Assembly: GCF_040802235.1 (NCBI RefSeq)
Contig: NC_133157.1
Coordinates: forward strand, 26,553,501-26,617,500
From: Manis javanica
Lineage: Eukaryota; Chordata; Mammalia; Pholidota; Manidae
Reading direction: 5' to 3'
DNA: 64,000 nt
In this document: positions 11,547 to 23,400 of the stretch, in pieces
Layout: every line of letters starts with the position of its first letter
Numbering within the stretch: position 1 is the first letter of the stretch
Translations under genes and position numbers: made by a program
Notes under the pieces: model-generated
What the model was told of the DNA's origin: nothing
Database searches by the model: none
Seen by the model: only the letters and a program-made list of their open reading frames with translations

Positions 11547-12361
11547 CAGAGCCAAGATGGCAGCATGAGTAGAGCAGCAGAAATCTCCTCCCAAAACCAT
11601 ACGTATTTTTGAAAATACAACAAATACAACTATTCCTAAGAGACCAGAATATACAGTATAACAGCCAGGCTACATCTACACCTGCAAGAACCCAGCGCCT
11701 CACAAAGGGGGTAAGATACAAGCCATTGCCCAGCGGGACCCAAGCACCACCCCTACCTCAGCTCCCAGGCGGGAGGAGAGGAGTTGGAGCGGGGACGGAG
11801 TGGGAGCCAAGGATTGCTAAATACCCAGCCCTAGCCATCTGCACCAGGAGCACAGAAACACAGTGTGTGGTGTGGTGGATACTAGGGAATTGGAAGAGTA
11901 AAACCTGCAAGTGGGTCCACACATCTGGCGCCCCTGGACAAAAGAAAAGCGAGTGCTTTTTGAAAGTCTTAAAGGGACAGGAGCCTCACAGCTGGATGGA
12001 GGCGTCCTGGTGCACTCAGCCCAGCAGCTGGGCATCGGGGGAACTCCAGGTGCCCTAACCCCCTGGGCAAAGGTGCAGCTCTGAGGCCCCTCACAGCAAT
12101 AAACAGCCTCCCGCCTATTCTGGCTCCAGCATGGCCCGCCGTAGCAGAGCAGCAGCCTGATGCCAGCCATGCCCACAGCAGCCTCACAGAGCTTACTCCA
12201 CAGTGACCTGGGCAAGAATCAGAGACCCCATCTGTGCACAGCTACTCAGTACAAGCTGCTAAGGGTCATCATTCTCACAGGAGAGGAAGGCCACAACTAG
12301 CAAGAAGGGATGTTCTCCCAGCTTACATATGTGCCAGCTCTGCACAACTACCTCTATCACC

Positions 12362-13209
12362 ATGAAAAGGCAGAAGAATTTGATCCAGACCAGACTAACA
12401 GAGAAAATCCCTGAGAGGGAGCCTGGGGAGATAGACCTAATCAATCTTCCTGAAAAAGAATTCAAAGTAAACGTCATAACCATGCTGATGGAGCTGCAGA
12501 GAAAAATGCAAGAGCTAATAGACAAACTAGGGAGGGAGACTACAGAAATAAAACACTCTCTGGAAGGACTTAGAAGCAGAATGGATGAGATGTGAGAGGC
12601 TATCAATGAAATAGAAGCCAGAGAACAGGAACACAGAGAAACTGACACAGAGAGAGATAAAAGGATCTCCAGGAATGAAAGAAAAGAGAACTGTGTGACC
12701 AATCCAAATGGAACAATATCCACATTATAAGTGTACCAGAAGGAAAAGAGAGAGAAAAAGGGATAGAAAGCATATTTGATGAAATAATAGCTGAAAACTT
12801 TCCCAAACTGGGGGAGGAAATAGTCGCTCAAACCATGGAAGCACACAGAACTCCCAACAGAAGGGACCCAAGGAGGACAACACCAAGACACGTAATAATT
12901 AAAATGGCAAAGATTAAGGACAAGGACAGAGTATTAAAGACAGCCAGAGAGAGAAAAAAGGTCACCTGCAAAGGAAAACGCATCACTCTAACATCAGACT
13001 TCTCAACAGAAATCTTACAGGCCAGAAGAGAATGGCGTGATATATTTAATGCAATGAAACAGAAGGGCCTTGAACCAAGAATACTGTATCCAGCATGATA
13101 ATCATTTAAATATGAATTAAGGATTAAACAAATCCCAAATAAGCAAAAGTTGATGGAATTTGCCTCCCACAAACCACCTCCACAGAGTATTGTAGAGGTA
13201 CTGCTCTAG
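12362..13209 (+). pseudogene. L1-C ORF1 relic
   Basis: Starts with ATG at 12362 (MKRQKNLIQTRLTEKIPERE). The coiled-coil region follows, up to a TGA at 12593-12595 where a glutamine or similar codon is expected. Frameshifts near 12690 separate this from the later block 12835-13098, which carries the RNA-binding core (KDKDRVLKTARERKKVTCKG) and LQARREWRDIFNAMKQKGLE. A TGA after LYPA precedes the last readable section, which ends at TAG 13207-13209. The same post-LYPA stop occurs in L1-G. Confidence 0.85.
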
Positions 13210-13511
13210 ATGGAAGCACTCCTAAGGCTAAGTAGATGTCACCAGAGAAAATAAAATCACAGCAAAGAAAGCAGACCAACCAAATACTAACTAAAGGCAA
13301 AAAATAAAATAAAATACTCACAAAAGCAGTCAAAGGAAACAGAAAAGAGTACAGAATAAAACACCTAACATATAAAGAATGGAAGAGGAATAAGAAGGGA
13401 GAGAAAGAATCATCAAACTGTGTTTATGATAGTTTCATAAGCGAGTTAAGTTAGACAGATACAAAAGAAGCTACCCATGAACCTTTGGTAACCACGAATC
13501 TAAAGCCTGCA

Positions 13512-16500
13512 ATGGCAATATGTACATATCTTTCAATAATCACCCTAAATGTAAATGGACTAAATGCACCAATCAAAAGACACAGAGTAAGAGAATGGAT
13601 AAAAAAGCAAGACCTATCTATATGCTGCTTACAGGGACTCACCTCAAACCCAAAGATAGGCACAGACTAAAAGTCAAGGGATGGAAAAAGGTATTTCATG
13701 CAAACAACAAGGAGAAAAAAGCAGGCTTTGCAGAACTAGTATCAGACAAAATAGACTTCAAAACAAAGAAACTAACAAGAGATAAAGGACACTACATAAC
13801 GATTAAGGGCTCAGTCCAACAAGAGGATATAACCATTATAAATATATATGCACCCAATACAGGAGCATCAGCATATGTGAAACAAATATTAAAAGAATTA
13901 AAGGAAGAAATAGAATGCAATGCATTCATTTTAGGAGACTTCAACACACCATCACTCCAAAGGATAGAACTACCAGACAGAAAATAAGTAAAGACACAGA
14001 GGCACTGAACAATACACTAGAACAGATGGATCTAATAGGCATCTGTACAACTCTACATCCAAAAGAACAGGATACACATTCTTCTCAAGTGAACATGGAA
14101 CATTCTCCAGAATAGATCACATACTAGGCCACAAAAAGAGCCTCAGTAAATTAAAAAAGATTGAAATTCTACCAACCAAATTTTCAGACCACAAAGGTAT
14201 AAAACTAGAAATGAATTGTACAAAGAAAGCAAAAAGGCTTACAAACAGATGGAGGCTTAACAACATTCTCCTAAATAATCAATGGATCAAAGACCAAATT
14301 AAAATAGAGATCAAGCAATATGTAGAAACATATGACAAAAACAAGACAAAGCCCCAACTTCAGTGGGATGCAGCAAAAGCAGTCTTAAGAGGAAAGTATA
14401 TAGCAACTCGGGCATATTTAAAGAAGGAAGAACAATCCAAAGGAAGAGTCTAAAGTCACAATTATGGAAATTAGAAAAATAAGAACAAATGAGGCCTATA
14501 GTCAGCAGAAGGAGGGGCATAATAAAGATCAGAGAAGAAATAAATAAAATTGAGAAGAATAAAACAATAGAAAAAATCAATTAAACCAAGAGCTGGTTCT
14601 TTGAGAAAATAACAAAATAGAGAAGCCTCTAGCCAGACTTACTAAGAGAAAAAAGGAATCAACACATCAACAGAATCAGAAACGAAAAAGGAAACATCAC
14701 AACGGATGCCACAGAAACAAAGAATTCTCAGAGAATACTATGAAAACCTGTATGCTAACAAGGTGGAAAACCTAGAAGAAATGGAAAACTTCCTAGAAAA
14801 ATACAACCTTGCAAGAATGACCAAGGGAGAAACAGAAAATCTAAACAGACCAATTACCAGTAACAAAATTGAAGTGGTAATCAAAAAACTACCCAAGAGC
14901 AAAACCCTGGACAAGATGGATTTACCTCAGAATTTTATCAGACATACAGAGAAGACATAATACCCATTCTCCTTAAAGTTCTCCAAAAAATAGAAGAGGA
15001 ATAAATACTTCCAAACTCATTCTATGAAGCCAACATCACCATAATACCAAAACCAGGCAAAGACCCAACCATAAAGAAAATTACAGAGCAATATCCCTGA
15101 TGAATGTACATGCAAAAATACTCAACAAAATATTAGCAAATTGAATTCAAAAGTGCATCAAAAGGATCATACACCATGACCACGTGGGATTCATCCAAGG
15201 GATGTAAGGATGGCAGAACGTTTGAAAATCCATCAACATCATCCACCACAGGAAAAAATGAAGGACAAAAACCACATGATCATCTCCATAGATGCTGAAA
15301 AAGCATTTGACAAAATTCAACATCCATTCATAATAAAAACTCTCAACAAAATGCATATAGAGGGCAAGTACCTCAACGTAATAAAAGCCATATATGATAA
15401 ACACACAGCCAAAATCATACTGAACAGGGAGTAGCTGAAAGCTTTTCCTCTAAGGTTGGGAACAAGACAGGGATGCCCACTGTCCCCACTGTTATTAAAC
15501 ATAGTACTGGAGATCCTAGCCATGGCAATTAGACAAAACAAAGAAATACAAGGAATCCAGATTGGTAAAGAAGAAGTTAAACTGTCACTATTCACAGATG
15601 ACATGATATTGTACATACAAAATCCTAAAGACTCCACTCCAAAACTACTAGAACTAATATTGGAATACAGCAAAGTTGCAGGATACAAAATTAACACACA
15701 GAAATCTGTGGCTTTCCTATACACTAACAATGAACTAATAGAAAGAGAAATCAGGAAAACAATTCCATTCACAATTGCATCAAAAAGAATAAAATACCTA
15801 GGAATAAACCTAACCAAGGAAGTGAAAGACCTATACCCTGAAAACTATAAGACACTCTTAAGAGAAATTAAGGAGGACACTAACAAATGGAAACACATCC
15901 CATGCTCTTGGCTAGGAAGAATTAATATTGTCAAAATGGCCATCCTTCCTAAAGCAATCTACAGATTCAATGCAATTGCTATCAAATTACCAACAACATT
16001 CTTCAACGAACTGGAACAAATAGTTCAAAAATTCATGTGGAAACACCAAAGACCCCGAATAGCCAAAGCTATCCTGAGAAGGAAGAATAAAGTGGGGTGG
16101 GGGGGATCTCACTACCTAACTTCAAGCTCTACTACAAAGCCACAGTAATCAAGACAATTTGGTACTGGCACAAGAACCAAGGCATAGACCAGTGGAACAG
16201 AATAGAGACTCCAGACATTAACCCAAACATATATGGTCAATTAATATACAATAAAGGAGCCATGGAGATACACTGAGGAAATGATAGTCTCATCAACAGT
16301 TGATGCTGGCAAAACTGGACAGTTACATGTAAGAGAATGCAACTGGATCACTGTCCAACCCCATATACAAAAGTAAATTTGAAATGGTTCAAAGACCTTA
16401 ATGTAAGTCATGAAACCATAAAACTCTTATAAGAAAACATAGGGAAAAATCTCTTGGACATAAACATGAGAGACTTCTTCACTAACATATCTCCCCAGGC

Positions 16501-17325
16501 AAGGGAAACAAAAGCAATAATGAACAAGTGGGCCTATATCAAGCTGCAAAGCTTCTGTGCAGCAAAGGACACCATCAATAGAACAAAACGGCATCCTATA
16601 GGATGGGAGAACATATTCATAAATGTCAGATCGATAAAGGGTTGACATCCAAAATATATAAAGAGCTCATGCATCTCAACAAACAAAAAGCAAGTAATCC
16701 AATTAAGAAATGGGCAGAGGAGCTGAACAGACAGTTCTCCAAAGGAGAAATTCAGATGGCCAACAAACATATGAAAAGATGCTCCACATTGCTAGTCATC
16801 AGAGAAATGCAAATTAAAACCACAATGAGATATCACCTCACACCAGTAAGGATGGCCACCTTCCAAAACACAACCAACAACAAATGTTGGCAAGGTTGTG
16901 GAGAGAGGGGAATCCTCCTACAATGCTGGTGGGAATATAAATTAGTTCAGCCATTGCAGAAAGCAATATGGAGGTTCCTCAAAAAGCTCAAAATAGAAAT
17001 ATCATTTGACCCAGGAATTCCACTTCTAGGAATTCATCCTAAGAATACAGCAGCGCAGTTTGAAAAAGACAGATCCACCCCTATGTTTATTGCAGCACTA
17101 TTTGCAATAGCCAAGAAATGGAAGCAACCTAAGTGTCCATCAGTAGATGAATGGATAAAGAAGAGGTGGTACATATACACAATGGGATATTATTTAGCCA
17201 TAAGAAGAAAACAAATTCTACCATTTGCAACAACATGGATGGAGCTAGAGGGTATTATGCTCAGTGAAATAAGCCAAGTGGAGAAAGACAAATACCAAAT
17301 GATTTCACTCATATGTGAAGTATAA
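13512..17325 (+). pseudogene. L1-C ORF2 relic (endonuclease/reverse transcriptase)
   Basis: The start reads MAICTYLSIITLNVNGLNAP. The endonuclease domain runs to roughly 14200 and the reverse transcriptase covers about 14950-16150. The longest open block is 15456-16148 ([18 protein letters not shown] and the catalytic box). That box reads FTDD instead of FADD at 15591-15602. The C-terminal section 16603-17325 is open and ends ...MISLICEV with a stop at 17323. In total about 1271 codons, matching the usual ORF2 length, but broken by several frameshifts and stops. Confidence 0.9.
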
Positions 17326-17697
17326 GAACAAAGAAAAACTGAAAGAACAAAACAGCAGCAGACTCACAGAACCAAATAATGGACTAACAGTTACCAAAGG
17401 GAAAGGGACTGGGGAGGATGGGTGGGAAGGGAAGGTTAGGTGAAAAGAAAGGGGGCATTATGATTAGCATGTATGGTGTGGGTTGGGGCATGGGGAGGTC
17501 TGTGCAACACAGAGAAGACAAGTAGTGATTCTACAGCATCTAACTATGCTGATGGAGTGTGATTGTAATGGAATTTGTGGGGGGTACTTGGTGAAGGGGG
17601 GAGCCTAGTAAACATAATATTCTTCATGTAATTGTAGATTAATGATACCAAAAAACCCAAAAAACTTATATAAAAGAATTAATAAAAAACTTTAATC

Positions 17698-18026
17698 AAA
17701 AGTATTTCTAACAAAGTGTATGGAAAGATAAATATTTTGTTAAGGAGCTGTGTATGTTCGATTATCTTGAACAAGCTTATTTTCAAATATTTTTTGTCTT
17801 GTTCCCATAGTTAATTTGCATTTCTTAGACTATTTAGCCCTACATATTTTAAGAGATCACAGTCATTTTCAAAAAGTGTTATAATTACAGTATAATTTGA
17901 TCTTGAAATTTCTAGCTCTGAAATTCTGTGGCCTATGTGACCTTCTTTTGTTCTGTTTATATTTAAATACTTGCCTCAACACATATGAGACTTTTTGTAC
18001 ATGACCACAAAGATGTCAGTTTCTTA
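17698..18026. other. Tandem duplication arm 2, right part
   Basis: Continues arm 2 after L1-C and aligns with 5310-5632 of arm 1 ('ttttttgtcttgttcccatag', 'agccctacatatttta'). This is the region just 3' of the minus-strand OR pseudogene. A short extra segment (cttgaacaagcttattttca, about 17766) is absent from arm 1. No gene is seen. Confidence 0.75.
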
Positions 18027-18956
18027 TCATTTTCTCCAGAACCAGTGTCTACTTATTAATTTTCTCATAGCTTCAAGCACCTCCTTTTTCCTCAGGCTTT
18101 AGGTGATAGGATTGACCACAGCACAACTAACCTAAAGAACTGGTGAATCAGTTTGCCTAAATCATGTCTTTTGACATTAGCTTCATGTATATGAAGAGGA
18201 CTGACCCATAAGATGCAATTGCCACTGTTATGTGGCTGAGCAGATGAAATTGGCCTTTTTTTTTCCTTCAGCTGAATTGATTCTAAGTATAGTATAGTCG
18301 ATAAAAATATGGGAACCAGAAATTATCAGTAATGGAGCAAATGAAAATATTACATTGCCAAGCAATATAATGTCCTTATTCAACATGGTATTTGTGCAGG
18401 TCAGGGCAGCTTTATGAAAGTCAATATTTTGTGCAAAAAGCAATTAATGATAAATCTTCTACAAAAGAACATTCTTAAATGTCACTACATTTTATGCCAG
18501 TCCACTAGGAATACTAATCCTCAGGAGATAGTGCCTTCTAAATAAAATATGCCTAATTGATTGTGGGCATTCTCAGATTTGCTGATGGCCACTATAGGTC
18601 ATGTACCCATCACTGCCAGGAACAGATGCTTTGTGGACCACATTACATAAAGAGATAGACATTTATGAAACACAATCTGTGGATGAGATAATTTTTCTTT
18701 CAGCATAGGTTGTTTGTCAGCATCAAGGGGACAAAGAGTTTGTGTACCAGATATACAAGAAGGATATGGGTGTGTGTAGGTGGGATTCTAGGAGAGTTAT
18801 GATGACTGAGGTGCTGCTCCCCAGGAAGATTACTAGGTGTATCATAAAGCACATTAGAAAAAGGAATTTTTGTCAGTTCCTTGGTACTCAGAAAGATCTC
18901 TCAGTATGATCTCAATTTCAGCTCTCTAACTGGTCTTTTTCATTTTCCCTTTTCAT
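18027..18956 (-). pseudogene. Olfactory receptor pseudogene, near full-length exon (OR13-like)
   Basis: The minus strand carries a decayed OR exon of about 930 bp, the normal size. The ATG at 18956 reads MKREN. TM1 follows (FLMCFMIHLVIFLGS), then the TM2 entry HLHTPISFLY (usual LHTPMYFFL). The TM3 DRY region is badly decayed. The longest open part is 18228-18443: extracellular loop 2 to TM5 (ALTCTNTMLNKDIILLGNV) and the loop before TM6 (RINSAEGKKKANFICSA). A frameshift precedes TM6 (TVAIASYGSVLFIYMKLMSK), then an in-frame stop. The end reads SLRKKEVLEAMRKLISRHW with a stop at 18027. It is transcribed in the opposite direction to the two intact OR genes. The family-13 assignment is inferred from the TM6/C-terminal motifs. 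Confidence 0.88.
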
Positions 18957-19679
18957 CCTTGGAATAATCCAGAAAGAGAAACGGCATATGAGTTAAATGA
19001 GTGGTCCCAAATTATATAAAGTAAGAGATAACTGGGGTAGAAGGTCCAACAACTATGTGAGCACTAACTGGAGTAGCAGTAACCTCATGGAGTTTAGCTT
19101 GTTGGAATCCTCTTTTAGCTCATAAAGCAGTTTAGCTACACTGGTAACTCACTACAAATGCAGGCTTCTGTATTCTGTTTCCAGAGATTGTGATGCACGA
19201 AGTCTGAGTTGGGGGTGGTGGATAATTTGCATCTTTAACAAACATCTATTATTTCTGATGCAGTTGATCCACAACGTCCACTTTAGAAATCAATATTTTG
19301 GAGAAAGCATGCCTCATTTTTTTCAATAAAGATTTACTTATTTGATTTTACATGTATGACAGTCACATCAATATAATTCTTTTTAGGGTTTTATAGTTTA
19401 CAAATGTGTTCACAAACATTACTTATTCTATTATCACTGTGACTTTCTGAGGAAAATGAAATCCAGAGAGAAGAAATTTAAATAAAATCATAAGTTAGTA
19501 GTCATAACTAGATGCTCTTCAATTCTGTTTCTTTTGATTTTAAATCTCACGGAATTTTTAACTACAATTTATTGTTGACCAAAAATTCAATAAGTTGGCT
19601 AACAGGTGGGAATCAGGCATTTTTTTAAAAAAATGCAATGTACACAATTTTTATCTGCAACCAAGGATGAGAGGCACTG
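18957..19679. other. Non-coding stretch upstream of the OR pseudogene
   Basis: I see no gene. A weak MIR-like minus-strand trace may lie at about 19395-19490 ('actttctgaggaaaatgaaat'), but it is too diverged to call. The region would have held the intron and 5' exon of the OR pseudogene. Confidence 0.4.
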
Positions 19680-19850
19680 ATCTAGTAGAGTGTGTCTCGG
19701 ACTTTAGTACAGTGATCCACCTGGGGGCCTTTGAAAAATAGAGGCTCTGCTTCTGTGGGGCCGAGGTAGGTCTTGAGATTTGCATTGATTAACATGCTTT
19801 GGGGGGGGTCCTGCAGTTGCAGTTTTCCTACAGAGCACATGAGTAGGTCT
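19680..19850 (+). mobile_element. MER5A-like hAT DNA-transposon fossil
   Basis: The text 'ctcggactttagtacagtga ... cacctgggggcctttgaaaa ... tcttgagatttgcatt' follows the order I recall for the MER5 non-autonomous hAT elements (a 'tctcaaactttagtgtgcat' opening, 'cacctgg', 'gagaatttgcatt'). Strongly diverged and non-coding. The family name is from memory, not from a search. Confidence 0.5.
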
Positions 19851-20354
19851 TGTAGGTAATTTCCCTCCAGTGCCTTAGAGAGTGCCGTCGGTGCTGAGTT
19901 GTATGCAGAATAGCAATTGGAAAAGAGATAATGTGATATTGAACAATCTGGTGAGACTTGAATGTGACACTTCTGTGAAGTTTATTGCTGTTTCATGTTC
20001 TTTAGATTTTAGATATACAAGCAATCAGATTGCACCATGCGCTGTCCATTTGAACATCATTCATTAATCTTGTTGAACTTGCACCTAGGGCCAATATTTT
20101 TTTAAAGAATGAATTTTGGGTTCGCTAAATCGCCTGAGTTATGCCTCAAGGAACATGGAGCAAATGTCTTTAATTTGAAAAAATATTAAAGGTTAAATAT
20201 TAGCAAATGAACTTCCTGTTTAATAGTAAATGAATCATAGAATGTCCTGTTAAAAACAGCTCTGTATCCTCATGATAAACTATAGGTGCAAAATATATTC
20301 CTAGATAAGCAAGATAATTGGTCCAATGGATGAGTTACTACATATTTTTACACA

Positions 20355-20600
20355 ATGGCTTTGGAGATTTTGACTCTGGGGGGAAAATCCCCGGGCAAAA
20401 TACCTCTGAAACCGAAATCAGTCAAAGGGAGAAATAAAGTGAGAGAAACTCATTTATTTCTTACAAGCAGTCACCTGCTTCTGCTCTCCCGTTTCTCTCA
20501 TTACCCAGCTGCAGAAGAAGGGGTCCTACCCAAACTCTCCAGTACAGATATGCCCTTACTAGCCCTTGTCATTATCTATTGATGTGGAGATGGACTACTT
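20355..20600 (-). mobile_element. Possible solo LTR fragment (endogenous retrovirus type, uncertain)
   Basis: On the minus strand a polyadenylation signal (aataaatgag) is followed by a T/C-rich stretch (tctctcactttatttctccc) and 'tttgactgatttcggttt'. This layout looks like the R/U5 part of a class I retroviral LTR. The local G+C is higher than its surroundings. I could not define matching TG...CA ends or a target-site duplication, and no viral coding sequence is present. The reading frame 20355-20582 on the plus strand has no recognisable features. Confidence 0.3.
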
Positions 20601-22550
20601 CTCTCCACCTCTTGGAAACACCTAATTATGTGGTGATGCACTAAGGCCAGGCAAGAAATTCTGCAAGTATTGCAATTTTACTCACACCATACCCTAGCTT
20701 TAATAAGATAGAGATAAAACTTCTATGTCTAAAAAAAAAGTAAAAATAATTGAATTTGCTTGAAACATTGTTCTGATGTGACTTGTTTGTGTGCTTCTTT
20801 TAAGGAATGTTGGATATAGGATTTTGAGAAACCTTTGTGACTTGTGGAGAAGAAAGGAAAAAATGGATAAAGAGTTCTGTTCTTGGGCAGGAAGCTTAGC
20901 CTCATTTTGGTAAACCTGGAGCTGAGATATCCAGGAAGCAATTCCTTGTGATCAGGTCAATGAACTTCAGAAACAATAACACTAGGCAACCAGTTTTAAC
21001 TTGTTTCCTGTTCAGTGCTGTAATTTTTTCCCCCCATTATCTTCACACCTTTAGTCATAGTCTGTTTTGCCTAGGTTAGTGGCTTTGTGGTAAACAAATT
21101 GCATTCGTTATTTTGGGTGAAGCAAATCAAGGAAAGAAGGGTGCTACCTGAAGAAGTAGAAGATAGCCGAGAGCACCTGGAATATGTATATTCACCACTA
21201 CCTACTAATTGTTTAATAGATGATGATTGTATGCCAATTAATTAATCTGGGTGATATATATATAGCTGATTAGGTGAATTCTTTGGAGATGTCTACAATA
21301 TGGAGTAGAATTCGGTTACAAATTAATTTGTAGAGTTACAATAAGAAAACTCAATAGCTAGGTTTTTATTATATCTTAAGTTTTGTCAATTTCAAAATAC
21401 CACTCATATTCACATAAACACTCTTGAGTTTCAGAGCTAATGCAACAATTTTTAGATCATTTTGTACAATAAAAAAAATGTTCTCTTCACTAATTAATAT
21501 AAATTAAATAATACCTGGAAACTCTTATAACAATGCCTATAACTTTGTAAGTTTTTATTTTCATTCTTATTATTAAGAACCAAGAGTTAATGTAGCTAAA
21601 TGAGGTCTTTCTTTTTATCAAAAAAAAAGAAAAGGAAAAATGGTAGGATGAACAAAGGTCTGGACAAAGCCATTAGAATATATTTGGATTAAGGGTTCCA
21701 GCAGTACATGAGGGTAGATTCAGAACAGGATAAGAAATATCCTCAAGATTTCTGATTGGTTACATGAAATACAGTAATAAATCTAATTTAACTAATTCTC
21801 CAAGGGATTATTCTTGATGGTTTGAAAAGTTTTTAACTGTCCTTCCTATCTAGCAATTTAAAGTTATGACTTTGAAAAGTAAGTAAGTCCCTGAGAGCAA
21901 GAAATATTTAAATTATCCTCCTGGGCCTGAAGAAGATTCTCTGGATTTTCACAGTGAGGCAATGTTTCTACCTGGGCTTAAAGAGCAAATGAAATCTTCC
22001 ATATTTTCAAATATTCATTTTCATCTTACTTTTGAACCACCAAAATCAAGATACACTCCCTTTGTAATCAATCATATTTGGCTATAGTTTATAGAAGGTT
22101 TTAAAGCAATTTTGAAATTGAACCTTTGCCATCAATGTTTTCCAGACAAGTCATGTGACATGGCTCCTAGTGGTAACACCTTCAAGTATTCTTCAACCTC
22201 ATGAAAGATTTTGTACAATAGGCTGCAAAGAGAAGATCAAAGCAGCCAAAGGGAAAGGTATCAAAGAAGGTGAGTCAACATCCCATTTAGATTTAATAGC
22301 TAAAAACATACTAACAACCCAAATCCAAGGGCAGGTCAGTCAGTTAACCGAGTTTATAACCCATGTATTTTGGGGATAGAATATTTTTTTCACTATAGAG
22401 AGCCTATAGAGAATAGATATAAAAATGTTCTAACAGGATTTTCTTGGATATAGTGAGAAAATGGAGAAAAAGTGAAAAATATGATCAAAAGAGTAATGTG
22501 ATGTCCAAAGTAATTTGAGTATCCAAAAAAGATGAATATTCCTCTCTAGT
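20601..22550. other. Non-coding stretch, nothing recognised
   Basis: AT-rich sequence without a convincing reading frame or a repeat I can name. Short A-runs and a small TA run near 21258 are the only visible simple sequence. Confidence 0.4.
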
Positions 22551-22860
22551 ATTTTTTTTACTGGGAATAAAGATTTATTTAGTCAGAATATAGTTTCTGG
22601 TCCTTGGCTCACTTCAAGTGCCTATATGTTTAGTGATGTCATTTCTCACTGGTGTACTGAAGTTGCTGTAGTAATAGGCATCAGATTTGTACTCTTGATA
22701 CAGAATGTAAAGTAGGCTGGTGTCACCAAGTTTCTGATTCTGTAACAGTCTACCTCAGCACCAGTTTAGTTGTCTTTGGTTCCACTTAGCAAATGTTTAT
22801 CCAGTGCTAATCATGAGCAGACAGTTCCTGTCCTGGACTCTCACTGGTACCTGGAAAGCT
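22551..22860 (-). pseudogene. Candidate processed pseudogene, 3' end of an unidentified mRNA
   Basis: On the minus strand the sequence ends with an AATAAA signal (ctaaataaatctttattccc) and, about a dozen bases later, a run of eight A (near 22553). This is the arrangement of a reverse-transcribed mRNA tail. The preceding 250 bp is better balanced in base composition than the flanks and contains a fragmentary frame with stops. I do not recognise the parent gene. A chance AATAAA plus A-run remains possible. Confidence 0.35.
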
Positions 22861-23239
22861 TATTACTTATTTTTGAAAACTTCTTTTGTTTTTGGTAATA
22901 ACATTGGATTTGTAGCTGGTATGATATCTGTAGATATAATATTTGTGAGACAGACAGAAACAAACATAATGATTTAACTTGTAGATTAATTAATTGAAAT
23001 AGCCTTTCTTTAAAAATGTCAACCTGTGATTTCCTTGTTTTAAATGGCATTCGTATAATGTTCTTCATTACAAAGTGACACAAGTTTTGTATAACTGCAT
23101 AGCAGGTAGATGGGGTAAGAAGAGGTCAATACCTGAACAGGTCTGATTGATAAAGATTTGTAGGAGCATGAAACTGGAGACAGACATGTATAAGAACTTG
23201 AAAAATATCAAGTCAGTGGAAGATGAGGGAAACCAAAAT
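22861..23239. other. Non-coding stretch, nothing recognised
   Basis: No gene or repeat that I can identify. Confidence 0.4.
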
Positions 23240-23400
23240 AGTGCTTACCATATGCTAGATGATTCATAAGCATTGTGTTATTTATTGTCCTGAGAACATG
23301 ACAAAGAGGCTATTAAAATCCCCATGTTTTAGATAAAGATATTTAGACACAGAAGTTATGTAAACTGCCAAGCTCACATAGCTAGTCACTGGCCCCGTTA
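23240..23400 (-). mobile_element. MIR SINE fossil
   Basis: Plus-strand text 'cttaccatatgctaga ... aaaatccccatgttttagat ... ctgccaagctcacatagcta' follows the antisense MIR consensus ('cttactatgtgccagg ... tatccccattttacagatga ... cttgcccaaggtcacacagct'). An ancient tRNA-derived SINE found across mammals. Confidence 0.7.

Larger units (their letters stand above)
11503..17680 (+). mobile_element. L1-C, full-length LINE-1 with an inverted 44-bp cap
   Basis: A complete but mutated L1 on the plus strand. The 5' UTR (11547-12361, beginning gagccaagatggcagcatga) is GC-rich and of the same type as in L1-G. ORF1 covers 12362-13209 and ORF2 about 13512-17325. The 3' UTR contains 'gggaggatgggtgggaagg' and ends in an A-rich tail near 17680. 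Imperfect target-site duplications flank it (aataaaaactgttta near 11493 and aataaaaaactttaa near 17681). The first 44 bases, 11503-11546, are an inverted copy of 12061-12104. It interrupts duplication arm 2 and is therefore younger than the duplication. Confidence 0.93.

Noticed and set aside
11609..12058. A 149-codon plus-strand frame in the L1-C 5' UTR
   Set aside because: GC-rich leader sequence; the corresponding L1-G leader does not keep this frame open, so no support for coding.
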